A stretch of 64,000 nucleotides of DNA from Alphaproteobacteria bacterium (GTDB lineage: Bacteria; Pseudomonadota; Alphaproteobacteria; Rickettsiales; JABCZZ01): NCBI GenBank assembly GCA_013288335.1, contig JABDCC010000003.1:1-64000 (forward strand), in the 5' to 3' direction. This document shows positions 23,707 to 32,384 of the stretch, piece after piece (position 1 is the first letter of the stretch; each line of letters opens with the position of its first letter). The position numbers and the translations under genes were made by a program. Under the pieces are notes generated by a model. It worked only from the letters and a program-made list of their open reading frames with translations, had not been told where the DNA came from and did not search any database.

Positions 23707-25860
23707 TTACTTAATAAAATTAAGGATATAATTGATGTTGTCATCAAATAATTCCGATGGATAAGCTGTTACTATTTTACCAGTAGTAGGACTGACAACA
23801 ACAGCAGCTTTATCAGATAAGTATAAATAGCGTCCTGTTGATTGTTGCAACACAATATCAGGGTTACTAACAGTTTCCATTATGGTGTCAACTGATAAGC
23901 TACGAGTGGCAACTCTGTTTGTGGCATATTCGGTTAATCCATTAACGTCAAGTATAGGATTCTCGACAACAGTTCCCAGCTTTCCAAAAACTTGGCCTAT
24001 CAAGCTACCTACACCAGCGGTAACAGTTTCGCCAACTGCTGCGGTATCTTTGATCCCTTGTATGACTTCGCCACCAGCGAGAAATGCTATAGCATCCTCC
24101 ACTGGATAAACGGAATCAACTCCCTCTAGCGGGTTACCCGCAGAATCAACCTCTGGCACATAAGGTTCCTGCGACGCAGAAGCTGAAGGCTTATTTGCAT
24201 CAAGGAACGCCTGTGCAAAACTGTTATCAAGGTTATTGTGAGGATCAAATGCACTTAAATCCATTCTCACCGCATCACTTGCACCACTGCCACTGCCCTT
24301 TGGGGCAAACTCACCGCCTGTACCATCGGGCGAACCACCGGGCCAGCGTGGATGTTTGGAGTTGAAGTCAGAATCGCCCGAGGAGCTGATATCGGAAGAA
24401 TCACCACCGTCACTTCCCCCATCCCCTTCATCTCCTTCTTCCTCGTCATCGTCATCATCCTCTTCATCTTCATCGTCAGGGGCATCATCTTTTCTTAAGT
24501 TTTTTTTTACGCTTATTTTGGGGGGCACGCTGCCCCCATCTACGCTCCGCGTAACTTCCCCTGCGAGGTCGTCGTGTAGAACTCCTCCACCAGCAAGAGA
24601 AAGCGGTTCCAATCCTAATCGGCTGCGGACTTCGTCGACCGTCATAATACCCGCACCAACATAAGCAACATCAATAGAGGCAGCGTCTTTGGGGTCTTGC
24701 TCGCGTGTATCCTGCCAGACAAATTCCAGATCCGGAGAGTTAAATTCCATTGCGATAACACGATTGATAATCCCGCACACATATTGCTGCAAAGGTGCAA
24801 GCCCTTCGTCAATTGCCCGTGCCTGTGATGATTCCGCAGTCGCGCGATTGACATGAGAAATAAACGGCTCCGGTGAAATCGAAAACACAAAGCAGATAAT
24901 GCGCGCGAGGAAATCGTCATAGTCGTCTTTTAAGGGCGGCGGTTTGGTTTCCTGATATTTAAACTCGCCAGGCATAAAGCGCAGGCGGCGGCGGTTTGCG
25001 AGGTTTCCGACCAGCATCGCGTCAAAATGGCGCTGAAAGGCAACAATCTGTTCCTGGTTCCATTCTTTAGGCAGGCCGATAAACGCATCCGGCTGGCTGC
25101 CTTCACGGTAATATTCAAGCTGGTGCAGCGCACGGCGAATAAGGATATTCACCGTAATCATCACCTGTTCCACGTGGCTATAGCCATAAATTTTATGACT
25201 GCGCGGATTATGCTTTAGGTAAATCAATTCATCGCGTGTGTAATCGGCTGCTGGTACTCCCTTTAACACCTGCTGGTAAGCGGGATCAGGAGCAATAGGT
25301 AAACGTCCCGAATCATCAATCAGAATTTTAATCGTCGCCCCATCAATAATATCCAGGGAATAAAGACCTCCTGCACGATTGTGGCGTTTATAAAGACACA
25401 CTGCGTCAATGACGAACATATCTTCCAGTATCTGGCGCAACCAGCCTGAAAAATTATTTTCTCCGTCTGGACAATTTAAAAATTTAATGATTGTAGCGAT
25501 ACGAGTTTTTTGTTCTTCGGTAGCATTTTTTGCATTGGCTGCAGTGGGTATGGCACGAACATTCCAGTTAAGCGCCTCCATTTGGTCTTTGCGTGTTTCA
25601 ATGACCGAGCGCAATATGTCACAATTATCGGCAAGCGCACGCAAGTCTTCAAAGGATAATGGATCGGAAGATCGCGGTGTAGAATTTGTGTTATATCCGA
25701 CAGGATAATCGAATTTTCTTCCCGCTACAGAATCAGGTGCGAGTGGCGCTAACGGCTGGTCAGGCCCAAACCATGCGTTTGGCGCAACACCGCTTAATGC
25801 ATAGCGTGCTGCCTGTGCAAGACGCTGGATAAGCGGCACATCAAGAGGTGTCTCTGTCAT
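23707..25860 (-). CDS. Phage portal protein fused to a C-terminal polymorphic-toxin-like domain
   Basis: Residues 1 to about 450 are a portal protein: YPVGYNTNSTPRSSDPLSFE, VIDAVCLYKRHNRAGGLYSL, RSHKIYGYSHVEQVMITVNI and QARAIDEGLAPLQQYVCGII. It would form the dodecameric DNA channel of the head. Residues 456-490 are an Asp/Glu/Gly-rich linker, followed by GDSDFNSKHPRW (495-506) and GGSPDGTGGEFAPKGSG. A hydrophobic pretoxin-like stretch (about 575-632; DAIAFLAGGEVIQGIKDTAA) precedes a compact domain at 642-717 (ATNRVATRSLSVDTIMETVS, NPDIVLQQSTGRYLYLSDK, IVTAYPSELF). The last domain resembles DUF4258/BECR-type RNase toxins. At 717 residues it is about 220 longer than usual portals. The immunity candidate starts 5 bp downstream. 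Portal identity is firm; toxin activity is inferred. Confidence 0.8.
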   Translation of the reverse strand: MTETPLDVPLIQRLAQAARYALSGVAPNAWFGPDQPLAPLAPDSVAGRKFDYPVGYNTNSTPRSSDPLSFEDLRALADNCDILRSVIETRKDQMEALNWNVRAIPTAANAKNATEEQKTRIATIIKFLNCPDGENNFSGWLRQILEDMFVIDAVCLYKRHNRAGGLYSLDIIDGATIKILIDDSGRLPIAPDPAYQQVLKGVPAADYTRDELIYLKHNPRSHKIYGYSHVEQVMITVNILIRRALHQLEYYREGSQPDAFIGLPKEWNQEQIVAFQRHFDAMLVGNLANRRRLRFMPGEFKYQETKPPPLKDDYDDFLARIICFVFSISPEPFISHVNRATAESSQARAIDEGLAPLQQYVCGIINRVIAMEFNSPDLEFVWQDTREQDPKDAASIDVAYVGAGIMTVDEVRSRLGLEPLSLAGGGVLHDDLAGEVTRSVDGGSVPPKISVKKNLRKDDAPDDEDEEDDDDDEEEGDEGDGGSDGGDSSDISSSGDSDFNSKHPRWPGGSPDGTGGEFAPKGSGSGASDAVRMDLSAFDPHNNLDNSFAQAFLDANKPSASASQEPYVPEVDSAGNPLEGVDSVYPVEDAIAFLAGGEVIQGIKDTAAVGETVTAGVGSLIGQVFGKLGTVVENPILDVNGLTEYATNRVATRSLSVDTIMETVSNPDIVLQQSTGRYLYLSDKAAVVVSPTTGKIVTAYPSELFDDNINYILNFIK

Positions 25861-25908
25861 AATTTCTGAGCCAAAGTTAAGATTGATTTATAAAGAAATA
25901 TTAATAAA

Positions 25909-25940
25909 AAATGCCGCCTAAGTTACCCAGGGCGGCATTT
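25909..25940 (-). terminator. Rho-independent terminator after mscL
   Basis: On the minus strand AAATGCCGCC (25940-25931) pairs with GGCGGCATTT (25918-25909), a 10-bp stem with a 12-nt loop, followed by a T-rich run. It lies 25 bp behind the mscL stop and would end transcription between terminase/mscL and the portal gene. Confidence 0.8.
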
Positions 25941-25964
25941 AAAACTATAAACTTGCTAGAACTA

Positions 25965-26366
25965 TTATTTATTATTTTTTAGAATATCTCGTATTTCTGT
26001 CAGTAGTATTTCCTGATTCGTAGGAGGTGCAGGTTCATCATGCTTAAAGCGATTTACTTGCTTTACCAAAATAAAAATAGCCACTGCAATTATCAGAAAA
26101 TGAATAATGTTATTTAAAAAGATTCCATAATTTATGGTTGCCGCACCGGCTTTTTTTGCTTCGCTTAATGATGCATAAGTGGTTTTAGATAAGTTTATAT
26201 AAAATTCAGAAAAATCGATGCCACCTATCAACAACCCAATGGGCGGCATAATGATATCATTGACGAGGGAGCTGACAATCTGACCAAAAGCGGCACCAAT
26301 AATGACACCAACCGCAAGATCAATGACATTGCCTTTCATGGCAAATTTTTTGAATTCTTTAAACAT
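25965..26366 (-). CDS. mscL: Large-conductance mechanosensitive channel MscL
   Basis: The 133-residue channel reads [20 protein letters not shown], then [20 protein letters not shown] (TM1), [15 protein letters not shown] (periplasmic turn), [20 protein letters not shown] (TM2) and a C-terminal helix ([18 protein letters not shown]). All are hallmark MscL segments. It forms a homopentamer in the inner membrane that opens on hypo-osmotic stress. The start is taken at 26366, where AAGGGG precedes the ATG; the longer frame to 26417 overlaps the terminase stop. It lies between the large terminase and portal genes on the same strand and has its own terminator. That is an unusual place for a housekeeping channel. 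Confidence 0.95.
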   Translation of the reverse strand: MFKEFKKFAMKGNVIDLAVGVIIGAAFGQIVSSLVNDIIMPPIGLLIGGIDFSEFYINLSKTTYASLSEAKKAGAATINYGIFLNNIIHFLIIAVAIFILVKQVNRFKHDEPAPPTNQEILLTEIRDILKNNK

Positions 26367-26413
26367 AATAACCCCTTCTTCGTTATTAGAAAGAATTAGC
26401 ATGCAGACAATAT

Positions 26414-27847
26414 TCAATCAATAATTTCCTCTGCCATGGTTCCATAATAATCAAGAAATCCTCCACCAGTAATATGCTGGATTGCATGCGCGTATATCAA
26501 GCTGTCACCTTTATCCGGGCTGCGGCCGATGCGCTTTATAATAGAATCTTTTGCTTCCACCAATATTCCGCGCACAGTTAAACGCCAACGTGCCGCCGCA
26601 ATATCGGCAAGTAACTCCCGATCCGGCGGAAGCGCAATATTATCACCATTTTCCGGGTCAAGTGCTTCACGCAGCGACCACCACCACTCTGCTCGTCTAT
26701 TGACGAAACTGAGCTGCCCGCTTTTGTCATGGGCATCACTTGCCTGTGCTGAATTCATTGCCTGTGCAGCATTACCTATATAACGACGCAATGAATCAAA
26801 TACGCTTGAGCCAACGCCTATGACATCAATATTTACATTACAGTTTGATGTTCCGCGTGCCGAGAGCACAAGTTGTGCAATGGAATCACCGGTTTTTGTA
26901 GTGCTCCCTTTATACACTTTCTGAATCTCAAACCAGTTTTCATAACGCAGCGTAATCACCGTTTTGTCATTTCCTCCGCGCGCAACATCCACACCGATGC
27001 AAGAGAGTTTCGCATTCATATTACGAGTTTCGAATCGCAATATCGCTTTTTCAATCCATTCCGTTGGAATTAACTGATAAGGATTATCCGCACGATCCGC
27101 ACTAAAATCACCGTAGAGCAATTTCGAGCGTAGAGGTTCCGGCAAAGCCTGCAATGTGGCCTTATATCCTGATCTCATATAATGAGGATTATCCTCAACA
27201 TGCGCAGGAAAAAATGTTCTGCTCTTAGGAACAATTATTTCCCCTTTATGCTCAAAAGGTTCGCCATTTTCTACTTCAGTATCTTTTCCATCAATCGTGG
27301 TAAACCAACGTAATTCTCCAGGCTTTGCAGGATTTGCATAGGTAGTATCTAGCCACGGTGCAAAGAACCTGATTACCCATTCTCCTTCGCTATCGGTTGG
27401 GGGATTTCCTGTAGCTATAACCCGACATTTCTGTTTTGGATTTGCACTTCTGAGCCATCCGCAAAGAGTGCGAAATTGCATTTCGCTGAAATGGGCTAGT
27501 TCATCAAAGGCCTTTAAATCATGCGGCCTACCCTGATATTTACGTTCATCACCAATATACTGAACTGCTCCGAATTCTATAGTACGTCCGTTTTCAAGCG
27601 TCCAGACCATGGTAGATTTATTGAATTTTCCAACATCAATAAGCAGTTCGGTAGCGCGATCAATAATGGCACGAAGCTGCGTAAATTCACGTCGAAATAT
27701 TATACTCCGTTCATGTTCAGTGTGAGCAGCACCTATTAACAGATCGGTTTTTCCACCGCCTGCAGCACCACCATAAAATAAAATATCTGCCTGACTCAAC
27801 AAGGCATTGGTTTGCGGCCCCGGTAAGGGCTCCCATGTTTGCTGCAT
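26414..27847 (-). CDS. terL: Terminase large subunit (DNA-packaging motor ATPase/nuclease)
   Basis: The 477-residue protein has an N-terminal ATPase with Walker A at [20 protein letters not shown] (about 27-46), a Walker B-like [14 protein letters not shown] and the coupling motif [15 protein letters not shown]. The C-terminal RNase H-like nuclease has its first acidic residue in [20 protein letters not shown] and a later DSLIYAHA. It cuts concatemeric DNA and pumps it into the prohead through the portal. It begins 7 bp after the small-terminase candidate ends. All key residues are present, so it may be functional. Confidence 0.93.
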   Translation of the reverse strand: MQQTWEPLPGPQTNALLSQADILFYGGAAGGGKTDLLIGAAHTEHERSIIFRREFTQLRAIIDRATELLIDVGKFNKSTMVWTLENGRTIEFGAVQYIGDERKYQGRPHDLKAFDELAHFSEMQFRTLCGWLRSANPKQKCRVIATGNPPTDSEGEWVIRFFAPWLDTTYANPAKPGELRWFTTIDGKDTEVENGEPFEHKGEIIVPKSRTFFPAHVEDNPHYMRSGYKATLQALPEPLRSKLLYGDFSADRADNPYQLIPTEWIEKAILRFETRNMNAKLSCIGVDVARGGNDKTVITLRYENWFEIQKVYKGSTTKTGDSIAQLVLSARGTSNCNVNIDVIGVGSSVFDSLRRYIGNAAQAMNSAQASDAHDKSGQLSFVNRRAEWWWSLREALDPENGDNIALPPDRELLADIAAARWRLTVRGILVEAKDSIIKRIGRSPDKGDSLIYAHAIQHITGGGFLDYYGTMAEEIID

Positions 27848-27854
27848 AATCTCA

Positions 27855-28148
27855 CTATTGATGACAATTTGTTTTTGCTATTGCGGCGCGGCGCACGAGC
27901 GCAGGAGATATGCCCGCCAGCGTGCATATTAAAAAGAAATCCTGATTATCACGAAGCAACCAGCGCTCTGCTTCTGCTTTCTCATTTTTTATATCCATAT
28001 CTGTCAGCGCCTGATGAATCACTGCACACCACAAACTATGTTCACCTTGAATGGACGCATGTAATTTTTTGTATTCATGTCCTGCATAACTATAATCAAG
28101 CGCGTCAAACCCACCCTCAACGCTGACATTGTCGTTGTGGTTGTGCAT
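27855..28148 (-). CDS. Terminase small subunit candidate (97 aa)
   Basis: The protein contains EHSLWCAVIHQALTDMDIKN, AEAERWLLRDNQDFFLICTL and AGISPALVRRAAI. The order W-x-x-V-I-x-Q-A-L-x-D, a lysine/glutamate stretch, A-x-x-W-L-x-x-x-x-x-D-F, C-x-x-A-G-x-x-P-x-x-V-R-R resembles small helix-turn-helix proteins encoded just ahead of terminase genes in alphaproteobacterial phages. It is 7 bp upstream of terL, the g1 position in GTAs. A DNA-recognition role in packaging is inferred. It is the last phage gene on the right side. Confidence 0.6.
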   Translation of the reverse strand: MHNHNDNVSVEGGFDALDYSYAGHEYKKLHASIQGEHSLWCAVIHQALTDMDIKNEKAEAERWLLRDNQDFFLICTLAGISPALVRRAAIAKTNCHQ

Positions 28149-28167
28149 AAAGGCTCAAATTCTGGGC

Positions 28168-28200
28168 ATAAAAAAACCCGCAATAACTTTTGTTATGCGA
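28168..28200 (-). terminator. Terminator between amiC and the phage cluster
   Basis: On the minus strand CGCATAAC (28199-28192) pairs with GTTATTGCG (28188-28180), with one bulged base and a 3-4-nt loop, followed by GGG and a run of seven T. It lies about 110 bp after the amiC stop and would insulate the terminase gene from upstream host transcription. Confidence 0.75.
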
Positions 28201-28310
28201 GCTGGAAAGCTTTTTTGATATTTTTTGTGACGCGTCTTTTTACAGACTTATTCACTCTGGAAATTACTATAGATTTCGTTCACGTTTTTGTCAATAGACG
28301 AAATGCAGAA

Positions 28311-29414
28311 TTATTTTATCGAAGTATTTTTCTTCTTAAAATAAGCATCAATTGCATTTACTACGCCACGCACAAATTTTTCTTTATGCTCGGAAGTTTG
28401 CAACATATGTTCTTCATGTTGATTGGTAAGAAATCCCACTTCAATGAGCACGGAAGGTATATCAGGGGCCTTAAGCACAGCAAAGCCCGCAAAGCGATGG
28501 GTGTGATTCAGTAATGTAATTTGATGGCCAATATATTTTACCAGCAAGTCAGCGAATTTCATCGATTTTAATTTTGTTTCGCGCTCCGTGAGATCAATTA
28601 AAATATCTGCGACATCTTTGCTGGTATCACTTAAATCCATTCCACCAATAACATCTGCTTTGTTTTCTTTTGCAGCCAATGCCTCGGATTGTTTGTCGGA
28701 TGCTTTATCCGAAATAGTATAGACCGATAATCCGCGCGCAGAATCAAACGGAGCAGAATCCGCATGGATGGAAATAAACAAGTTACCATGCGCAAGTCTT
28801 GCACGCCGAACACGCTCGGCAAGTAAAAGATAACGATCATCGCTGCGGGTGAGCGCAACATTGTAACGATCCGTCGTGAGCAATGCATCTTTAAGCGCCA
28901 GTGCATATTCAAGCGTTAAGTCTTTTTCTTCGCTACCGGCATAACCCGATGTTCCTGGATCCTGCCCGCCATGTCCGGCATCAATTACAATCATGGGTTT
29001 AACAACTGCAGCTATTTTTTCTTTCTTTCCAGGATTGGCAATCAGGTCAAATTGCAATCGGTAAGAAGCATTTTTGTGAATTAGCGTAATATTTTTAAGT
29101 TTTACTCCTTCATTCAGATCAAAAACCAAGCGGCTGGTTTTTGTGTCATGAAATCCAAAACGCACTTTCTTAATAAGCCTGCCATTATAGTCTTCTGGCA
29201 ACCCTACATTATTAACCCAGCTTGCTATCGGCAAATCCACCACCACCCTCGGAGGCGGGGTTTCCGTTAAAAATACCTTGTAATCTGTCTTATTATTAAG
29301 ATGGATGGAAACATGCTCACCATTTTCGATGATTTCCACCTTTAATCCGTTTATTTCCAATGCATTAGCTGAAAAAGGCAGGAGTAATATAAATAGCAAT
29401 AATAAGTATTTCAT
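28311..29414 (-). CDS. amiC: N-acetylmuramoyl-L-alanine amidase (AMIN + Amidase_3)
   Basis: The start is taken at 29414 (MKYLLLLFILLLPFSANALE), which gives a clear Sec signal peptide. An AMIN domain (about 20-120) for septal peptidoglycan targeting follows, then the zinc amidase: MIVIDAGHGGQDPGTSGYAG (first His), GSEEKDLTLEYALAL (Glu), NLFISIHADSAPFDSARGLS (second His) and a final PSVLIEVGFLTNQHEEHML (Glu). It cleaves the bond between MurNAc and the stem peptide during daughter-cell separation. It lies directly upstream of rne and divergent from it, an arrangement seen in other alphaproteobacteria. It is a host gene marking the right border of the phage block. Confidence 0.92.
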   Translation of the reverse strand: MKYLLLLFILLLPFSANALEINGLKVEIIENGEHVSIHLNNKTDYKVFLTETPPPRVVVDLPIASWVNNVGLPEDYNGRLIKKVRFGFHDTKTSRLVFDLNEGVKLKNITLIHKNASYRLQFDLIANPGKKEKIAAVVKPMIVIDAGHGGQDPGTSGYAGSEEKDLTLEYALALKDALLTTDRYNVALTRSDDRYLLLAERVRRARLAHGNLFISIHADSAPFDSARGLSVYTISDKASDKQSEALAAKENKADVIGGMDLSDTSKDVADILIDLTERETKLKSMKFADLLVKYIGHQITLLNHTHRFAGFAVLKAPDIPSVLIEVGFLTNQHEEHMLQTSEHKEKFVRGVVNAIDAYFKKKNTSIK

Positions 29415-29873
29415 TGTGCTGATAGTTGCCCTGCTAGTGGAATGTAATATAATTATAATCTGCAAAATCTTGTAATGAATATTTGAAATTTTTACTACAA
29501 ATAGTTTTATAACATAATTTAAATAACATTTGTAGTTATTAAAACTCTTCTATATAGTCGGAAAGCTAAAGAAATTCTGCTGCTTATATTATTAGCGCGT
29601 CGCCTAAATTAGGCAAGAGCGCTGTTATAAACGGCTTGAGTATTGGTTTATATTTTTTAATTTTAATTGGCCTTTTATGGTGTGGTCACTTCATTGCAAT
29701 CGTATCGGCGCCCGAGGATTTAATAATTTATCCGCGCGTCCATACATACAAAAATTCAAACGTCTTTCCACGCGTGAAATCTGCCTGAATACCGGCGAAT
29801 CACAAGACTTAATTGTTGTAATCATGAAGTATCTTCCCACCTTATTTAAAGGGCCCTATATGGGAGTACATTC
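29415..29873 (+). promoter_or_regulatory. amiC-rne divergent intergenic region with hairpin leader
   Basis: These roughly 460 bp hold no convincing gene. AGCGC (29594-29598) and GCGCT (29619-29623) enclose GCCTAA/TTAGGC, a two-part hairpin in the presumed rne 5' leader. RNase E messages are known to be autoregulated through 5' leader structures, so this may be the sensing hairpin. An AT-rich promoter-like stretch lies at 29480-29570. The ribosome site for rne is GGGAG before 29874. Confidence 0.4.
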
Positions 29874-32363
29874 ATGGTATTACGATTACTTATTGATGCA
29901 GTTCACGCAGAAGAAACTCGCGTAGTAATTGCCGACAACGGACGCATTAACGATTTTGATTTTGTTACGTCCGCAAAAAAACAGGTTAAAGGCAACATTT
30001 ACCTGGCAAAAATAACGCGTGTTGAACCATCATTACAAGCCGCGTTCGTGGAATATGGCAGTGGCAAACAAGGTTTTCTGCCATTTGCTGAAATTCATCC
30101 AGATTATTATCAGATTCCAACTGCAGACCGCGAACGCCTCCTGAAAGAAGCTGAAATTGCGGAAGAAGCTTATGAAGCGGCTGAATCCTCCACTGAAACA
30201 GTAAATGCCCAGGAAAGCATAAGTGAATCATCTGAGACACATAAGGAACCATTGCCTGACCCAGAAGCGGTTTTCTTAAATGCAGAGCCTGCTATTATTG
30301 CTCAATTACAAGATTCTCCTGTCACTTATAGCGAAGAAATAACTGAAAGTACTTTTGCAAAAGCCGCTACTGAGCCCGCTGCTGCAGAGGAACCAAAAGC
30401 TTCACAAGAACATACTGTCGAAAATATTACCGATGCCCAGGCCGCATCGAGTGAAGTTTCCAGTGAACAAACTGTCAGTGAAACCTCTTATGATCATGGA
30501 CAAGAATCCAATGAACCCCAGGAAGTAGAAACTCTGGCCAGTGAAGAAGATGCAGTGGCTGAAGCACGCCCTGCCGCATTTCATCGCCGCTATAAAATAC
30601 AGGAAGTTATCAAGCGTAATCAGATTGTGCTGGTTCAGGTTATAAAAGAAGAACGTGGTAATAAGGGTGTATCCTTGACTACATTCATGTCTCTTGCCGG
30701 ACGCTATTGCGTATTGATGCCAAACTCGCCAAAAGGTGGTGGCATTTCACGCAAAATTTCCAGTGGTGAAGACAGAAGGCGTTTAAAAGAAATATCCGCA
30801 GAACTTAAAACCGCACGTGGCATGAGCGCTATCATCCGAACGGCCGGTATCGACAGAACCCGTGTAGAAATTCAAAGGGATTATGAATATCTGGTAAAGT
30901 TATGGGAAGGAATAAGAGAGCAGACCTTGTCCTCAACCGCGCCCGCGCTTATTTATGAAGAAGGCGATCTTATAAAACGCACCATACGCGATCTCTATTC
31001 TAATGAAATAGAGGAAATTATTGTTGAGGGTGAAGAAGGCTATAATCAGGCAAAAAGCTTCCTGAATATGATTCTTCCAAGCCATACTCCTAAAGTAAAA
31101 TTATATCAGGATAATCTTCCAGTATTTTACGCGTATAATATCGAAGACCAGCTTAATTCCATGTACGACCCGATAGTGAAACTGCGCTCTGGTGGTTATA
31201 TCGTTATCAATCCGACAGAAGCTCTCATTTCAATCGACGTAAACTCAGGCCGTTCTACTGGTGAGCGCAATATTGAAGAAACCGCAACCAAAACGAATCT
31301 TGAAGCAGCGAACGAAATAGCCCGCCAATTGCGTTTACGGGATCTTGCCGGACTCGTTGTCGTCGACTTTATTGACATGATGGATTCACGCAATCGCCGC
31401 TCTATAGAGCGCGCCATGAAAGATGCACTGCGACTTGATCGCGCTAAAATTCAGATTGGCCGTATAAGTCCATTTGGCTTGCTTGAAATGTCACGCCAGC
31501 GTTTGCGTCCAAGTATTAGTGAATCGAGCACTACCGTGTGTTCACACTGCTTGGGTAAAGGGGTTATACGTTCAAGTTCATCTGTTTCACTGCAGATAAT
31601 ACGGGCTATAGAAAAAGAAGTAGCGGGCGGTGTTGTGAGTGAAATAAAGATATTTGTTACAGAATCCATTGCACTTTCTCTTTTAAATACCCGCAGAGAT
31701 ACTTTGTCTTCCATAGAGAAAAAGTATGATCTGCGCATCACGGTGCTTACCGATGAATTACTTGCGCAAGGTAATTTCCGCATTGAAAAAGTAAAAGGGG
31801 CTCGCCGTGGAAACCCACAGGGTCCTGCTTATCACGAACCGGTTTCGATTGATCAAACTGTGCTGGAAGACATTCCTTCAAACGAAGAGGATTTTGCAAA
31901 AAGTTCTGAGCCTTTAGTAAGTGAGGAAAGATTTCCAACCGCTAATACAGAGGAGCGCCCACGCCGCAATCGTCGTGGAGGACGTGGTCGTCGCGGTGGC
32001 AATCGCAATTTCAATGAACCGCGCAGTGAAACAACTCCTGCTTCAACTTCAGAGAATATAACAGCAGATAATGAGAACAGGCCACAGTCTGAGCGTAATA
32101 ATAATGGCGAACGCAACCCCAATAGAAACCGTCGTGGTGGTCAAGGTCAACGTCGCTGGCGCGATGGACGTGATCGCAATTCGGAAAATCCTAATGCGGG
32201 AACTTCGACGAATAATAACGTAATACAATATTCTGGAAACCAGCAAGATAATCGCCCGAACCCATCTGCTCATTCTCAATCATCTGTTCCTCCGCTTGAA
32301 CAGCAGGCACAAGGCGATAGTAAACCTAAAAAAGGTTGGTGGCGCAGGATTGTAGAGTCTTAG
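29874..32363 (+). CDS. rne: Ribonuclease E
   Basis: The 829-residue protein starts MVLRLLIDAVHAEETRVVIA. It has an S1 domain (about 37-245) split by an acidic 150-residue insertion (AEIAEEAYEAAESSTETVNA and onwards). The catalytic DNase I-like region follows, with metal ligands in ISIDVNSGRSTGERNIEETA and GLVVVDFIDMMDSRNRRSIE, a 5'-sensor region and the Zn-link VCSHCLGKG. The C-terminal 160 residues are Arg/Gly/Asn-rich (RPRRNRRGGRGRRGGNRNFN) and would bind RNA and degradosome partners. It ends KPKKGWWRRIVES, the usual alphaproteobacterial tail motif. It is the central endonuclease of mRNA decay and rRNA/tRNA processing, acting at the inner membrane. Confidence 0.95.
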   Translation: MVLRLLIDAVHAEETRVVIADNGRINDFDFVTSAKKQVKGNIYLAKITRVEPSLQAAFVEYGSGKQGFLPFAEIHPDYYQIPTADRERLLKEAEIAEEAYEAAESSTETVNAQESISESSETHKEPLPDPEAVFLNAEPAIIAQLQDSPVTYSEEITESTFAKAATEPAAAEEPKASQEHTVENITDAQAASSEVSSEQTVSETSYDHGQESNEPQEVETLASEEDAVAEARPAAFHRRYKIQEVIKRNQIVLVQVIKEERGNKGVSLTTFMSLAGRYCVLMPNSPKGGGISRKISSGEDRRRLKEISAELKTARGMSAIIRTAGIDRTRVEIQRDYEYLVKLWEGIREQTLSSTAPALIYEEGDLIKRTIRDLYSNEIEEIIVEGEEGYNQAKSFLNMILPSHTPKVKLYQDNLPVFYAYNIEDQLNSMYDPIVKLRSGGYIVINPTEALISIDVNSGRSTGERNIEETATKTNLEAANEIARQLRLRDLAGLVVVDFIDMMDSRNRRSIERAMKDALRLDRAKIQIGRISPFGLLEMSRQRLRPSISESSTTVCSHCLGKGVIRSSSSVSLQIIRAIEKEVAGGVVSEIKIFVTESIALSLLNTRRDTLSSIEKKYDLRITVLTDELLAQGNFRIEKVKGARRGNPQGPAYHEPVSIDQTVLEDIPSNEEDFAKSSEPLVSEERFPTANTEERPRRNRRGGRGRRGGNRNFNEPRSETTPASTSENITADNENRPQSERNNNGERNPNRNRRGGQGQRRWRDGRDRNSENPNAGTSTNNNVIQYSGNQQDNRPNPSAHSQSSVPPLEQQAQGDSKPKKGWWRRIVES

Positions 32364-32384
32364 AATATTCAGAACGAGAATATT

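Noticed and set aside
24356..24664. Serine-rich plus-strand frame of 102 codons
   Set aside because: It is the antisense of the Asp/Glu-rich linker of the portal gene; the poly-Ser run is a shadow of GAT/GAA codons.
28149..28310. Phage attachment site next to amiC
   Set aside because: Only a terminator hairpin is visible; without the left end of the element no matching repeat can be shown.
29677..29925. 82-codon plus-strand frame in the rne leader
   Set aside because: No ribosome site, atypical composition and it overlaps the start of rne in another frame; treated as leader sequence.
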